DNA of 64,000 bases, taken from NCBI GenBank assembly GCA_960531495.1, contig OY482861.1, positions 5,415,839 through 5,479,838 on the forward strand, read 5' to 3'. The DNA comes from Zeus faber. Its lineage: Eukaryota > Chordata > Actinopteri > Zeiformes > Zeidae. Positions 1 to 11,425 of the stretch are shown here, piece by piece. Both the position numbers and the translations under genes were made by a program. Positions within the stretch are counted from its first letter, which is position 1. Every line of letters starts with the position of its first letter. The notes beneath the pieces are model-generated. The model did no database searches. It was not told where the DNA came from and saw only the letters and a program-made list of their open reading frames with translations.

Positions 1-338
1 CTTTAAGTCAATGGACATCATTCGCTTCTTCTCAGCACTTAGTTTTTCGGACCCATGGTTGGAAAGAAAATTGGCAAAATAACTGCACAAAAAGCACAAA
101 TCAGGAGCACAAAACACAAAAGAGATGCTTCCACGCTCAGGTAACCACGTGAAGTGAACGAGTGAGACGCAGGATGCTCGACGGATTCACTCGCCACACC
201 AACTAGCAGGGCACCTGAAGCTCGCTCCTCGTAACTCACATTTTTGCTCACAAGTCAATACAAAAAGTCGACGGAACGACGGCTCGTAACTCGGAAAACT
301 CGTATGTTAGTGCGCTTGTAACTCAAGGTACCACTGTT
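1..338. mobile_element. terminal part of a DNA transposon
   Basis: The segment ends with CTCAAGGTACCACTG and carries several CTCGTAACTC-type subterminal repeats at about 230-330. A terminus reading CAGTGGTACCTTGAG inward fits Tc1/mariner-superfamily (pogo/Tigger-like) or similar cut-and-paste elements. Only one end is inside the window. A 70-codon open frame on the - strand at 39-251 has no recognisable domain. The family is an inference from the terminus alone. Confidence 0.4.
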
Positions 339-384
339 CAAAGAAAAACAAAAAGCCCCCTGGAGAAATGGAGCAGTAATTGGG

Positions 385-3300
385 CAGCTTAAGATTCAAG
401 ATTCAACAGGTTTATTCATCACATACATATACATCCTTTCATAAATATATGCAGTGAAATCTCAATGCAACGCACCCGGTGATTACACACAATATGTCCT
501 AGACTGAACACAGTAGCTACCTAAGAATTTCTACTAGATCAACTAACTGATTCCTAAAACGTAATGCAGTAAGTTGAATACTATAGAATCAAATAAAAAT
601 ATATAGAATAAAATACAATAAATAAAGGGAATAGGCTTATGTATATGGGATAGACTTATGTATATGGGATAGGCTAATTATGTATATACAGATATGTGCA
701 TTAAAGTGGCATGTGAATAAAGTGAGGTAGCGTTTGTGAGATACAGTGGGGCAAAAAAGTATTTAGTCAGCCACCAATTGTGCAAGTTCTCCCACTTAAA
801 AAGACGAGAGAGGCCTGTTATTTTCATCATAGGTTCACTTCGACTATGAGAGACGGAATGGGGGGAAAGAATCCAGATAATCACATTGATTGATTTTTAA
901 AGAATTTATTTGCAAATTATGGTGGAAAATAAGTATTTGGTCAATAACAAAAGTTCATCTCAATACTTTACTGTTATTTACCCTTTGTTTGCAATGACAG
1001 AGATCAAACGTTTTCTGTAAGTCTTCACAAGGTTTTCACATACTGTTGCTGGTATTTTGGCCCTTTCCTCCATGCAGATCTCCTCTAGAGCAGTGATGTT
1101 TTGGGGCTGTCGCTGGGCAACACGGACTTTCAACTCCATCCAAAGATTTTCTATGGGGTTGAGATCTGGAGACTGGCTAGGCCACTCCAGGACCTTGAAA
1201 TGCTTCTTACGAAGCCACTCCTTCTTTGCATGGGCGGTGTGTTTGGGATCATTGTCATGCTGAAAGACCCAGCCACGTTTCATCTTCATTGCCCTTGCTG
1301 ATGGAAGGAGGTTTTCACTCAAAATCTCATGATACATGGCCCCATTCATTCTTTCCTTTACACGGATCAGTCGTCCTGGTCCCTTTGCAGAAAAACAGCC
1401 CCAAAGCATGATGTTTCCACCCCCATGCTTCACAGTAGGTAAAGAAAAAAAGTTCTATTTTGGTTTCATCTGACCATATGACATTCTCCCAATCCTCTTC
1501 TGGATCATCCAAATACTCTCTAGCAAACTTCAGACGGGCCTGGACATGTACTGGCTTAAGCAGGGGGACACGTCTGGCACTGCAGGATTTGAGTCCCTGG
1601 CGGCGTAGTGTCTTACTGATGGTAGCCTTTGTTACTTTGGTTCCAGCTCTCTGCAGGTCATTCACTAGGTCCCCCCGTGCGGTTCTGGGATGTTTGCTCA
1701 CCGTTCTTGTGATCATTTTGACCCCACGGGGTGAGATCTTGCGTGGAGCCCCAGATCGAGGGAGATTATCAGTGGTCTTGTATGTCTTCCATTTTCTAAT
1801 AATTACTCCCACAGTTGATTTCTTCACAACAAGCTGCTTACCTATCGCAGATTCAGTCTTCCCAGCCTGGTGCAGGTCTACAATTTTGTTTCTGGTGTCC
1901 TTTGACAGCTCTTTGGTCTTGGCCATAGTGGAGTTTGGCTTTGTCTTTTTCTTTTATACTGACAACGAGTTCAAACAGGTTCCATTAATACAGGTAACGA
2001 GTGGAGGACAGAGGAGCCTCTTAAAGAAAAAGTTACAGGTCCGTGAAAGCCAGAAATCTTGCTTGTTTGTAGGTGACCAAATACTTATTTTACCGAGGAA
2101 TTTACCAATTAATTCATTAAAAATCCTACAATGTGATTTCCTGGATTCTTCCCCCCCCCATTCTGATGAAAATTACAGGCCTCTCTCATCTTTTTAAGTG
2201 GGACAACTTGCACAATTGGTGGCTGACTAAATACTTTTTTGCCCCACTGTATACAGCACAGTATACAACAGTACGGCGCAGCAATACGGTAACACCGAAC
2301 AACCCAGAACAGTGACAAGTATGCGGTACAGTATGTTACATACAGTACAGCAAGGTAGTGGAGCCTATGTGTCTGGCTCAGTGAGGACCCCTGGTGAGGT
2401 CAGCATTGACAGTTCTAATGGCTTGCGGGAAAAAACTCTGTCTCAGTCTTTCTGTTCTCTCTGTGTGACTGCGGAGGCGCTTGCCTGACCACAGCAGCTG
2501 AAACAGTCCGTTATTTGGGTGGTGAGGATCCTTCATGATCCTGTGGGCTCTGCTACTGCACCTCCTGGTGTATAAATCCCGCAGGGAGAGGAGTGTAGTT
2601 CCAGTGGTACGTTCAGCTATACGCACCACCCTCTGTAGGGCCCGCCTGTCCTGAGCAGTACAGTTCCCAAACCGGGCAGTGATGTTGCCTGTCAGGATGC
2701 TCTCCACTGCTCCAGAGTAGAAGGACTTGAGGATCCTCACCGAGACCCGGAATTTCCTCAGCTGCCTGAGGTGGAAAAGACGCTGCCTCGCCTTTCTCAC
2801 CAGAGTGTTTGTGTGTTCAGTCCATGTTAAGTCCTCTGTGATGTGGACTCCCAGGTACTTAAGCTGCTCACCCTGTCAACAGAAGTCCCATTAATCACCA
2901 AGGGCGCGTGCGTCCTCGGTTGTAATCCTCGCCTAAAGTCCACAATCAGCTCCTTAGTTTTGCAGACGTTCAGGCGGAGGCTGTTCTGGCATCAGAGTGA
3001 CAGGTCAGCCACCTCCTCGCGGTAGGCCTTCTCATCGCAGTCAGTGATCAGGCCCAAGACAACGGTGTCGTCAGCAAACTTGATGATGGTGTTGGAGCTG
3101 GACCTGGCCACACAGTCATGTGTGTACAGGGAGTACAGCAGGGGGCTGAGCATGCAGCCCTGGGGGGATCCTGTGTTCAGGGTGAGGGAGCTGGACATGT
3201 GTTCCCCACCCTAACCACCTAGGGCCGGGCTGAGAGGAAGTCCAGGATCCAGGCACACAGCGGAGTGTTCAGTCCAAGCTCCTTCAGCTTGACAGCCAGT

Positions 3301-4145
3301 CTGGTGGGGACTATGGTATTGAAAGCTGAACTGTAATCGATGAACAGCAATCTCACATAGGCCCCCTTCCGGCCATCCAGGTGCGTGAGCGTGGTGTGCA
3401 GTACCTGGGAGACCGCGTCATCCGTGGATCTGTTCTGCCCGTACGCAAACTGCAACGGGTCCAAGGTGCTGGGGAGGGAGGAGCAGATATAATCCTTAAT
3501 CAGCCTCTCGAAACACTTCATGACCACCGAGGTGAGGGGCAGCGGATGGTAGCCATTCAGGCAGGCAGGAGAGGCGATTTTCGGGACAGGAACGACGGTG
3601 GACCTCTTTAAGCAGGACGGGACCACTGATTTAGCCAGGGAGATGATGAATATTGTAGTGAACACCGGGGCTAGCTGGCTAGCACAGGGAGAGTGCGCGC
3701 TCATCCCCAGCGGTGTAACTCCAATTAGCTGGCGAGCTAGCGGTGCTGTTGCCAGACTCAAACCGCGCATAAAAGGAGTTCAGTTCGTTGGCTAGGGAGG
3801 CATCCACACTTGTGGCTGGGGAGGAGCTGCTCTTGTAGTTTGTTATAGTCCGCAGCCCCTGCCACAAGCATCTGGTGTCCCGTTGCTCCATCTGAAGCTC
3901 CACAGTCTCTCTGTACGTCCATTTGACGTCCTTCACCGCCCTCCGCAGATTGTATGACGCCGCTTTGTAATTGTCCATATTACCGGATACAAGACCGTCG
4001 TTGTAAGCGGCCGTGCGAGCAATCAGAGTGCAGCGGATGGATTTATCGACCCACGGCTTCTGGTTTGGAAATATCCAAACTTTCACCGTGGGAACAATGC
4101 TGTCCGCTAACGTACCCACGAAGCTCACCGCTACGTCCCTAAACT
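385..4145 (-). mobile_element. 5'-truncated Rex1-like (CR1/L2 group) LINE, interrupted by a Tc1
   Basis: Reverse-transcriptase coding is readable on the - strand in broken pieces. 4128-3679 is the segment before the RT and includes FPNQKPWVDKS. 3770-3219 holds RT fingers and palm, with [17 protein letters not shown] and [13 protein letters not shown]. 3198-2992 has GSPQGCMLSPLLYSLYTHD and FADDTVV, the catalytic YADD-like box. 2800-2378 is the C-terminal region with LRKFRVS and YTRRCSSRAHRIMKD. The 3' UTR ends near 385 with a repeated TTGAATCTTGAATCTT tail. A Tc1 element at 744-2249 sits inside the 3' UTR. The endonuclease domain is missing and there are frame breaks, so it is a dead 5'-truncated copy. 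Related 3' ends occur at 9832-9920, 22420-22520 and 41271-41390, and an RT piece at 7866-8010. Clade naming rests on motif memory. Confidence 0.75.
744..2249 (-). mobile_element. Tc1-like transposon with defective transposase
   Basis: The ends are long inverted repeats: CAGTGGGGCAAAAAAGTAT at 744 and its reverse complement ending at 2249, flanked by TA at 742-743 and 2250-2251. Similarity between the arms extends about 75 bp. The length of about 1.5 kb is normal for fish Tc1. The transposase is on the - strand. The N-terminal part (1926-1440) has paired-like helix-turn-helix domains and the first catalytic Asp in [12 protein letters not shown]. The C-terminal part (1433-978) has the second Asp in HDNDPKHT and the Glu in [11 protein letters not shown], matching the DD34E pattern. 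Between IELF and VKHGGG about 20 residues found in intact relatives are missing and the frame shifts, so this copy cannot make full-length enzyme. It is inserted in the 3' UTR of a Rex1-like LINE. Confidence 0.92.
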
Positions 4146-4149
4146 CGCG

Positions 4150-5650
4150 GATGTCACTTGAACTTGATTGGAAACCGGAGCACCAGTGCAGGCGACCGCA
4201 AGCGGCGGCGCCACTATTGCCTAGAGAGAGCCAGAGAGAGTGTCGCCAGGCAGAACGAAAATGGAGAAAGACAAATCTTCAGGTTCATCATGAAATTTAC
4301 AAGGATAGACTCAATAGAAGACTACAATATAGAAATTAAACAGGCCAGACAGTCTTTCTTCTCTAAAATCATTAATGAAAACCTCAACAATAGTAAAGTG
4401 CTCTTCTTCACTGTTGATCGACTTATTAATCCACCATCTACGACCCCGTCACAGATGCTCTCCACTGAAAAATGTGAGGAGTTCGCTACATTCCTCAGTA
4501 ACAAAATTATAGCTATCAGGAATGAATGAATGAATGAATATTAGTGCCTCAACATCCAGAAATGAACCTACCCTTCAATTCCCTTGTAATATGACTGCAG
4601 CCATGTCTCATTTCGTCCCCTTAGACATAAAAAGACTGGATGATATTGTTGGTCAGCTCAGGTTCTCCACCTGCTGCCTGGACCCCCTCCCTACCACATT
4701 TTTTAAAACAGTTTTTAACTGCCTAGCGCATGAGGTATTAGAAATTTTAAATGGCTCTCTTCGATCAGGTATATTTCCTGCAGCATTTGAAACAGCTGTC
4801 ATTAAACCACTCCTGAAGAAGAGCAATCTCGATGCAATAGTTATTGCCAACTATAGGCCCATTTCCAACCTGCCGTTCCTCAGCAAAATACTTGAAAAAA
4901 CAGTTTACCTTCAGCTTAACAACTATCTAACCTCAAACAGCCTTTTAGACACCTATCAATCTGGCTTTCGACCTCACAATTGCACAGAAACAGCACTTAT
5001 TAAAGTTGTGAACGATCTACACATAAACACTGATGCAAAAAAACAAATCTGTTCTTCTGCTCCTGGATCTCAGTGCTGCCTTCGACACTGTTGACCATCA
5101 GATTTTATTAGCGGGATTACAAAAATGGGTTGGCCTATCTGGCCCGGTTCTAAATTGGTGCAAAACCTATCTACAGGAAAGGCATTTCTTTGTGTCCATT
5201 GGAAATTTTGTGTCAAACAAAGTGGATATTGTATGTGGAGTGCCCCAAGGTTCTATTCCGGGACCATTATTGTTTAACCTCTATATGCTTCCACTGGCAC
5301 ATATTGTAAAGAAACACAAAATAAATTACCATAGTTATGCAGATGATTCACAACTGTACATACAGTATCCCTATCTCCTGATGACCTACTCCCCATACAC
5401 TCCCTCACTTAGTGTATTAATGATATTAATGCATGGATGTCAAATAACTTTTTACAACTGAACAAAGACAAAACAGAAATACTCATCTTTGGTGCAAGGG
5501 CTCAAAGACAGAAAATTGCAGCTCATCTTAGTTTTCTGTCCCTGGAGAGCAAGAATGAAGCAAAAAATCTGGGTGTAATCATAGACGGCGATCTTAAGAA
5601 TTTTAAGAGCCATTTAAATCAAATCACAAAATCAGCCTTAACCTTATACC
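4150..5650 (+). mobile_element. L2-clade LINE, truncated and frame-broken
   Basis: The + strand shows L2 reverse transcriptase in successive frames. 4158-4529 is the region before the RT. 4534-5094 has VIKPLLKKSNLD, NYRPISNLPFLSKILEK and YQSGFRPHNCTETALIKVV. 5033-5461 has LLDLSAAFDTVDHQILL, the first catalytic Asp, then GVPQGSIPGPLLFNLYML and YADDSQLYI. 5437-5697 continues with LNKDKTEILIFG and NLGVIIDGDLK. These motifs are diagnostic of the L2 (Maui) clade. The endonuclease is absent and there are at least two frame changes. The copy is head-to-head with the Rex1-like LINE on its left. Its tail may be the sequence at 7745-7866, separated from the coding part by a tandem-repeat region. Confidence 0.85.
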
Positions 5651-7740
5651 TAAACTTAACCCTTGCTTACCTTATGGCTAAAATGAAGCATCTCTAACCC
5701 TATACCCTAACTTAAACACCTCTAACCTTGTACCTCCTCTTAACTGTCTCTAACCTGAGTGACTTCTCCGGTTCCGGTGAGAGCTACCACTTCCGGTTCC
5801 CGTGACTTCTTTGCGTGTGCGTTGCTGTGTCTTTTTTGCTGTTGGTTTTTGTTGCTGCTGCTGTAGTTGATGTTGCTGCTGCTGTTGTTGTTTTGTGGCT
5901 GCTTCTGCTATTTCTGGTGCTGTTGTTGTAGTTTCTGTTGTGATATTACAGTGAGAGGATCATAAGAAGGGTGTGTTTTCGGAGAGATAGTCAAAAGGAT
6001 CTCCCTCCCGAGGTCAGAATGAAAAACTTGACCCGTAATTTAGGGACGCTAATTTAGACGCTAATTAGTGACTGGATTAATATGAGACGGTGCAGTCAGT
6101 TGAAATGTCCGTTTCCGGTGAGGGCTACCACTCCAGGGTCCGGTGACGTCTATGCTCTGCGTTACTTCGTTGAGTTGAGATGGTACACACTGTTGACTCA
6201 GACAGATGAGGAGATTTCTGGTTCCGGTGAGAGCTACCACTTCCGGTTCCGGTGACGTCTTCGCTTGTGTGCTGTTGCTGCTACTATTGCTGCTGCTGTT
6301 TTCTGTTGCTGCTATTGTTTCTGCTTGTATTGTTGTTGCTGCTGCTAACCTTATAGCTAAACTTAACCATCCACCGTGACTGGATTTAGATGAGATGGTG
6401 CACACAGTTGAAATCTCAGTGTCTGGTGAGGGCTGCCACTTCCGGTTCCAGTGACATCTTTGCTTTGCGTTGCTTCCCTGAGAACTGTTGACTCAATACA
6501 GATGAGATTTCTGGTTCCGGTGAGAGCTACCACTTCCGGTTCCGGTGATGTCTTCGCTTGTGCGCTGTTGCTGCTGCTGTTGCTGCTGTTTTTGCTGCTG
6601 CTATTGTTGCTGCTGGTACAGTAGCCGCTAGTGTTGTTAATGCTGCTGGTGGTGTTGTTGGTGCTGCTTACCTTATACCTTAAGTGGTGTTTTCGTTGCC
6701 ACTGCTAACCTTCTACCTAAACTTAACCATCTCTGACCTTATTCCTTAACCAAATCATCTCGAACATTATACCTAAACATAACAATCCCTAAACTTATAC
6801 CTAAACTTTACCATCTCTAACCTTATACCCTAATTTAAATATCTATGACTTTGTACCTCAACTTAACATCTCTAACATCTCTTACCTGAGTGACTTTCCG
6901 GTTCCGGTGAGGGCTACCACTTCCGGTTCCGGTGAGGCCTTTGCGTGTGCGTTGCTGTTGTTGCTCCTACTTTGGTTTTGCTGTTGTTGCTGCTGGTGTT
7001 AATGTTGCTGCTATTTCTGTTGCGGTGGTTGTTTCTGTTGTGATATTACAGTTAGAGGATCATAAGATAGGTGTGTTTTCAGAGAGAGAGAGTCAAAAGG
7101 ATCTCCTTCCCGAGGTCTGATTGAAGACTTGACCCGTAACTTAGGGTCGCTAGGACCGTGACTGGATTAAGATGAGATGGTGCACACATTTGAAATTTGC
7201 GATTCCGGTGAGGGCTTCCACTTCCGGTTCCGGTGACGTAATTTCTATGCTTTACTTCGTTGAGATGAGATGGTACACACTGTTGACTCAATACAGATGA
7301 GGAGATTTCTGGTTCCGGTGAGAGCTACCACTTCTGGTCTGGTGACTTCTTCACTTGTGCGCTGTTGCTGTTGCTGTTTTTGTTGCTGCTGTTGTCTGCT
7401 GCTGGTATTGTCACTGCTGGTGTTGTCGTTGCTGCTGCTGCTGGTGCTGTTGTTGGTGCCGCTAACCTTATACCTTAACTGGTGTTGAGGTATACCTCGA
7501 CTTAACCATCTCTAACCTGAGTGACCTTTCCGGTTCCGGTGACTTCTTTGCGTGTATGTTGCTGCTGTTGTTGTTGATGCTGGTGTCAATGTTGCTGCTG
7601 CCGTTGTTGTTGTTTCTGTGACTGTTGTTGCTGCTGTTGTTTTCTGTCGCTGTTGCTGCTACTGTGGTTGGAGTCGCTTTTATTGTTGTTTTTGTTGTCT
7701 TTGTTGCTGCTTTTGTTGTTGCTGTTGTTTCAGAGGCATT
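5650..7740. repeat. complex tandem repeat region with TTCCGG motifs and GTT/GCT-rich tracts
   Basis: Blocks starting CCTGAGTGAC recur at about 5753, 6885 and 7515. Each block holds copies of ACTTCCGGTTCCGGTGACG-like sequence, a (GTT/GCT)n-rich tract, a segment around GAGGATCATAAG, a segment around AGATGAGATGGTGCACAC, and AC-rich text of the form CTAACCTTATACCTAAACTT. Some sub-blocks are duplicated again inside the first unit (6180-6360 against 6480-6670). All reading frames through it are low-complexity Ser/Thr/Asn or Cys/Val strings without domain character. It lies between L2 coding sequence and an L2/SINE-like tail, so it may be an expanded 3' UTR. Confidence 0.75.
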
Positions 7741-7744
7741 TTTT

Positions 7745-7866
7745 TGTAATGACCGGCTGACAACTACGTTCTCTCTTTCTTTTTTGTATTTCTTTGTAAA
7801 GCGCATTGTGTTGCCCTGGTATGAAATGCGCTCTATAAATAAAGTGTGACTTGACTTGACTTGACT
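7745..7866 (+). mobile_element. LINE/SINE 3' tail with (ACTTG)n
   Basis: The stretch has GTAAAGCGCATTGTG, then TGCGCTCTATAAATAAAG and a TGACTTGACTTGACTTGACT repeat. This matches the general 3' ends of teleost L2-clade LINEs and the SINEs that borrow them, which finish in short pentamer repeats. It may be the true 3' end of the L2 copy starting at 4150. Confidence 0.6.
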
Positions 7867-8010
7867 CCCTGGCCAAGTCGGTAGTCCTGTCCTGCTTCAA
7901 GAGGTCCACCGTCATCCCTATCCCAAAGATTGCCTCTCCTGCCTGCCTGGATGACTACCATCTGGTGGCCCTCCCCTCGGTGGTCATGAAGTGCTTCGAG
8001 AGGTGACCAG
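7866..8010 (+). mobile_element. Rex1-like LINE reverse-transcriptase fragment
   Basis: On the + strand the translation includes LAKSVVLSCFKRSTVIPIPK and [16 protein letters not shown]. The same block occurs in the - strand LINE at about 3480-3660, so this is a short fragment of the same family in opposite orientation. It ends abruptly just after the MKCFER box. Confidence 0.75.
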
Positions 8011-8740
8011 AGCCATCTTCTCATCCAAGCTGGAGCCAGAAAACGTCTTTAGTCAATAATATTCTAAATACTGACTTGGTTAATCACTAAAAGACTCCTG
8101 CCTGTAGAGCCTGCAACACTGAGAACATTGGATTTCATTTCGATTTTTAGTTTTTTATTCCTAATAAAAACTTTTTTGATGAGGTTATTGATCAACTAGG
8201 TCATTATTTAACTGGATTGATCAATACCCCTGCTGGTTTAGAAGTATCATCCCAGTAGAAGCCTCAGTAATGTGCATAACTTTCAGCTTTGCTCGAAAAG
8301 TTCTGTACGGGAAATGTTTGCTCACTACAGTACAGTAAGTTAACTATTTAATTAAATAAAACAATGAAAAAAGGTACTTTTCTAATTATTTAAGTCATTT
8401 TTTTCCCATCACCACCGACATATCATAAATAAGATACCTCCATAAAGTCTAATTTATGGAACAACATTTCCACTTTGCTCTCGCTTTCATTTGAAACACA
8501 CTAAATCTTTGCAAACCAATAGAACACACAGGACTGACTCCGTCTAATGTCTTCACATTAATGTTCTTAAAACATTTAAAAAATACCAAAGTCGTAGCCC
8601 TGTTTTTTTTTTTGCCCTGACATTAAGCTCTAGTCTATACATCCATCTGTCTACTCTCTGTCTCTTATCTTCCTTTTTAATTGCTGCATGTGCAGAATTT
8701 TTTTTATTATTCTTAACTTTCATTTAGTGTGTGTTGTGAA
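8011..8740. other. intergenic stretch, nothing recognised
   Basis: AT-rich sequence with a short T run near 8606. No coding segment, inverted-repeat ends or known repeat family could be seen. Confidence 0.4.
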
Positions 8741-9126
8741 CCCCCTGGCTGCAGCGGTCAGGTCTGGTCAGTGTCTCTGGGATACCCGCTTGTCACGGTC
8801 AGTCCCTCCAAAGCCACAGCCTTTCTGGGCAGGCTGTTTACAGAACCCAGTGAGGTCAGGTTTAAAGAGGCAACGGGACACACATCCCTGGGAATGTTTT
8901 TTCAAATTGCGGGAGCATGAAAAAGAGATCCAATATGGCTTCCAGAGCTTTCCAGAGCTTATCAAGTTGATTCACAAACAAGCAAATGCAATATTTTCTA
9001 CTCCAAACCGAATGGAGCCACAGAAAGCCGAGTTTAACAATTTGTTGACAACTGCTAATCCACTAAAATTTCCTGATAAGAGTTGTGGTTTTGGATACCG
9101 ACCAAGTAAAACATATAAAAAATAAA
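8741..9126 (+). other. unrecognised coding-like segment (possible terminal exon or pseudogene)
   Basis: An open frame reads through to a stop at 9123-9125 and ends with CGFGYRPSKTYKK. Its last 75 codons (from about 8905) look like ordinary coding sequence, with balanced codons and few rare residues, including IQYGFQSFPELIKLIHKQ and NRMEPQKAEFNNLL. The first half looks more protein-like in the next frame (VSPSKATAFLGRLF, EVRFKEATGHTSLGMFFQ), so a frame break near 8905-8915 is possible. A pyrimidine-rich stretch and AG sites precede it at 8660-8735. I do not recognise the family. It could be the last exon of an unknown gene, a decayed gene, or chance. Confidence 0.3.
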
Positions 9127-9831
9127 TTAAAATCACAACGAAAAATTTGCATTTCTGTGTGTTATTATTAGAATATCACATCACTATTGTTCCTTATGAA
9201 TTGAGCCTCTTCGCTAGAATGCATCAAGAGATTAATGTTTAATATTTTTCGCACTTCTTTTTCAAAGATCTTTGCCTGGAAGTGACTGCATGGCCATGTG
9301 CGCTGTCCAACCCCTTATGTGAGCGTATTCTAAAATAAATTAGTTTAAGGAGGAAAATGTTTAGTTTAACTCACTCAGAGTTGAATATTCTGCAAATAAG
9401 TGTGTCCTTATAATAAACAATGTCTACATTGTGTAACTAATATATATATTTTTTGCCAACTAAAATGAAGGAATTTAGTTAAAGACATGCAAGTGTGATG
9501 GTGATACAGCTCTCTGAGAATTCTCAAGTGTCCATTTGGCACGGATCTATCACTGGTCCACAGCTCTGGATGACTGGAGGCAGCTGCTGGAGGCAAACTT
9601 TATCCTGCTTGCACAAACCACAAAAAACCTCGCTAAGCACAGCATCCCACTCCCTTGCGACTAAAACAGAGCTTCCATAGAACAGCAAAACCAGATTCAC
9701 ACTGAATCCGCCATCGCATCCAACAGTTGGATCCTCCCCCTAGTGGTCATTGGATGGATAATATTTTCCACTCCGTTTATATAGTGTTTGCAAAGTGCGA
9801 ACAAAAATAAAAAAGACACACAATTCAAGAT
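9127..9831. other. intergenic stretch, nothing recognised
   Basis: No gene, inverted-repeat ends or repeat family seen. Short open frames at 9408-9680 on both strands lack protein character. Confidence 0.4.
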
Positions 9832-9920
9832 TCAAGATTCAAGAGGGTATATTGTCATTTCAGCACATTTCACATACATAATGTGAAATTTACTGATAGT
9901 TAATATGGTGACATCCAAAG
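9832..9920 (-). mobile_element. LINE 3' tail fragment
   Basis: The segment begins with repeated CAAGATTCAAGATTCAAGA, the complement of the TTGAATCTTGAATC tail on the Rex1-like LINE at 385-4145. It is followed by sequence resembling that 3' UTR (CACATTTCACATACAT). Only the end of the element remains. Confidence 0.5.
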
Positions 9921-10257
9921 TTAATGTTAATAACGTCATTCTTTTATATATATGACTTTTTAACTTGTTTACTTAGTTTTAAGTCCAGTAACAATAAAAA
10001 ACCTGACTGACATCACTTCCGGTTGTACTGTCGGACCCAAACTTGTCACAAGAGTGAACATTTGAACACATCCCAGAGCCTCGATCAGACGCGGAAATTC
10101 CGCACCGCGTCACAGCTTTTCGCATACATAACCCGAGTCTCCATTGGAGTGAATGGACACCCAGTTTGTTCTTGGCATGTGAAGCAAGCTTAAGACTGCA
10201 GACAGAAATCTGGCCTGAGAAGCCTATTATCATGTCCATCTCCCATTAACCAATTAA

Positions 10258-10296
10258 AACACCCACGCACACACGCACACACACACACACACACAA
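10258..10296. repeat. (CA)n microsatellite
   Basis: Short imperfect (CA)n tract with CG variants at its left side, just upstream of a TATA-like site at 10321. Confidence 0.85.
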
Positions 10297-10318
10297 ACTT
10301 ACTCCCTTTATGCTCACA

Positions 10319-10480
10319 CATATATAAAAAGGAAGTGCTCCGTTCCTACTTGAAACTGTCCAGATGTTTATCCTCCTGTCGACAACCAGGAGCCGATTTC
10401 TGAGCTCTCTTCTCTTTCTGCAGGCGTCACTCAGACTACTCTGCAGCTACTTCATTTCCACATACACACATAGCTAAGGA
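10319..10480 (+). promoter_or_regulatory. TATA-like site followed by a short signal-peptide-like frame
   Basis: CATATATAAAAAGG at 10319-10332 is a good TATA match. An ATG at 10364 opens a 37-codon frame to TAA at 10475-10477 that starts MFILLSTTRSRFLSSLLFLQ, a Leu-rich start resembling a signal peptide. The frame also contains TTCTCTTTCTGCAG at about 10410, which could serve as a splice acceptor. Nothing downstream identifies a gene, so this may be chance. Confidence 0.15.
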
Positions 10481-10854
10481 GGTTGAGATCCTTAGATGTC
10501 GATGGTAGAAGCACAATATTAGAGCTGTGGTTATATGTGCAACATAAACAAGCCACCAAACCCTTTATAGCCTCCAAAAACAACAGAAAACAAAACCCCC
10601 AAAAATATGATATTTTTTAAACCTTTTTATCTGGGTCAAGGAGGGTGTCTTTCCCATATACATGATAAAAAAAATCTGCAGCCGTGTTTCAAGCTAATTC
10701 ACAAACCCTTTTTTCGATTGTTCTCTTTGCTTTGGTTTTTAAAGTATATAACCTGATTGCCAGTCTGAACTTAGAGTTGGAACTCCAAAATTACATTTTT
10801 GAAGATGTCCGGCACAAAGGTCATAATAAATGTCAATGGTGACAGGAATCCTTT

Positions 10855-11425
10855 TGGTCGGCCCCAAAGCCAAAAGGAATCAGAAGCAACAAGCCTGGGT
10901 GGTTTTTCTAGATTCTGATTTATGTTTTAACTCCCATATTAAGAAACGAAAAAAAGTATAAATATTGCCAAAGTACGGCCCTGCCTAGCCCAGAAAGATG
11001 CTGAAAAGCGAATACATGCATTTATTACAAGTCAAATGGACTACTGCAATGCCCTTTTTGCTGGCCTCCCTAAAAAGTCCATTGTGAGACTTCAGAATTC
11101 GGCAGCGAGACTTTTAACAAGAACAAGAAAGCAAGACCAGGTCACTCCAATTTTGGCTCCCAATTTCCTTGAGAATTGAGTTTAGAGTCCTGTTACTTGT
11201 ATACAATGCTCTGAATGGTGTTCGCTGTCCATATAGAGCCCTCAGCTCTTCCGCTGCCAGCCTGTTAGAAGTACCCCACACCCCACTCAGAAGAAGATCG
11301 GAGAGGCAGCCTTTTTAACAATGCTCCCCAACTATAGAACAAGCTACCAAAGAATATTAGAGAGGCGGACTCTGTACAGTACAGTAGGTGCTTTCAAGCG
11401 AGCAGCTCAGGCTCTCATTAGTTTT
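10855..11425 (+). mobile_element. L2 LINE 3'-coding fragment
   Basis: Broken + strand frames give LDSDLCFNSHIK-like sequence, then LDYCNALFAGLPKKSIVRLQ and NSAARLLTRTRKQDQVTPI. This is the conserved C-terminal thumb region of L2 polymerases. Stops and shifts interrupt it, and no RT core is present. Confidence 0.8.

Noticed and set aside
1460-2197. 245-codon + strand frame
   Set aside because: It is the antisense shadow of the Tc1 transposase on the - strand and its terminal repeat; no domain is found in it.
5690-6890. Telomere-like CTAACC repeats
   Set aside because: The repeats are irregular (CTAACCTTATACCTAAACTT) and embedded in a larger tandem unit, so they are not a TTAGGG array.
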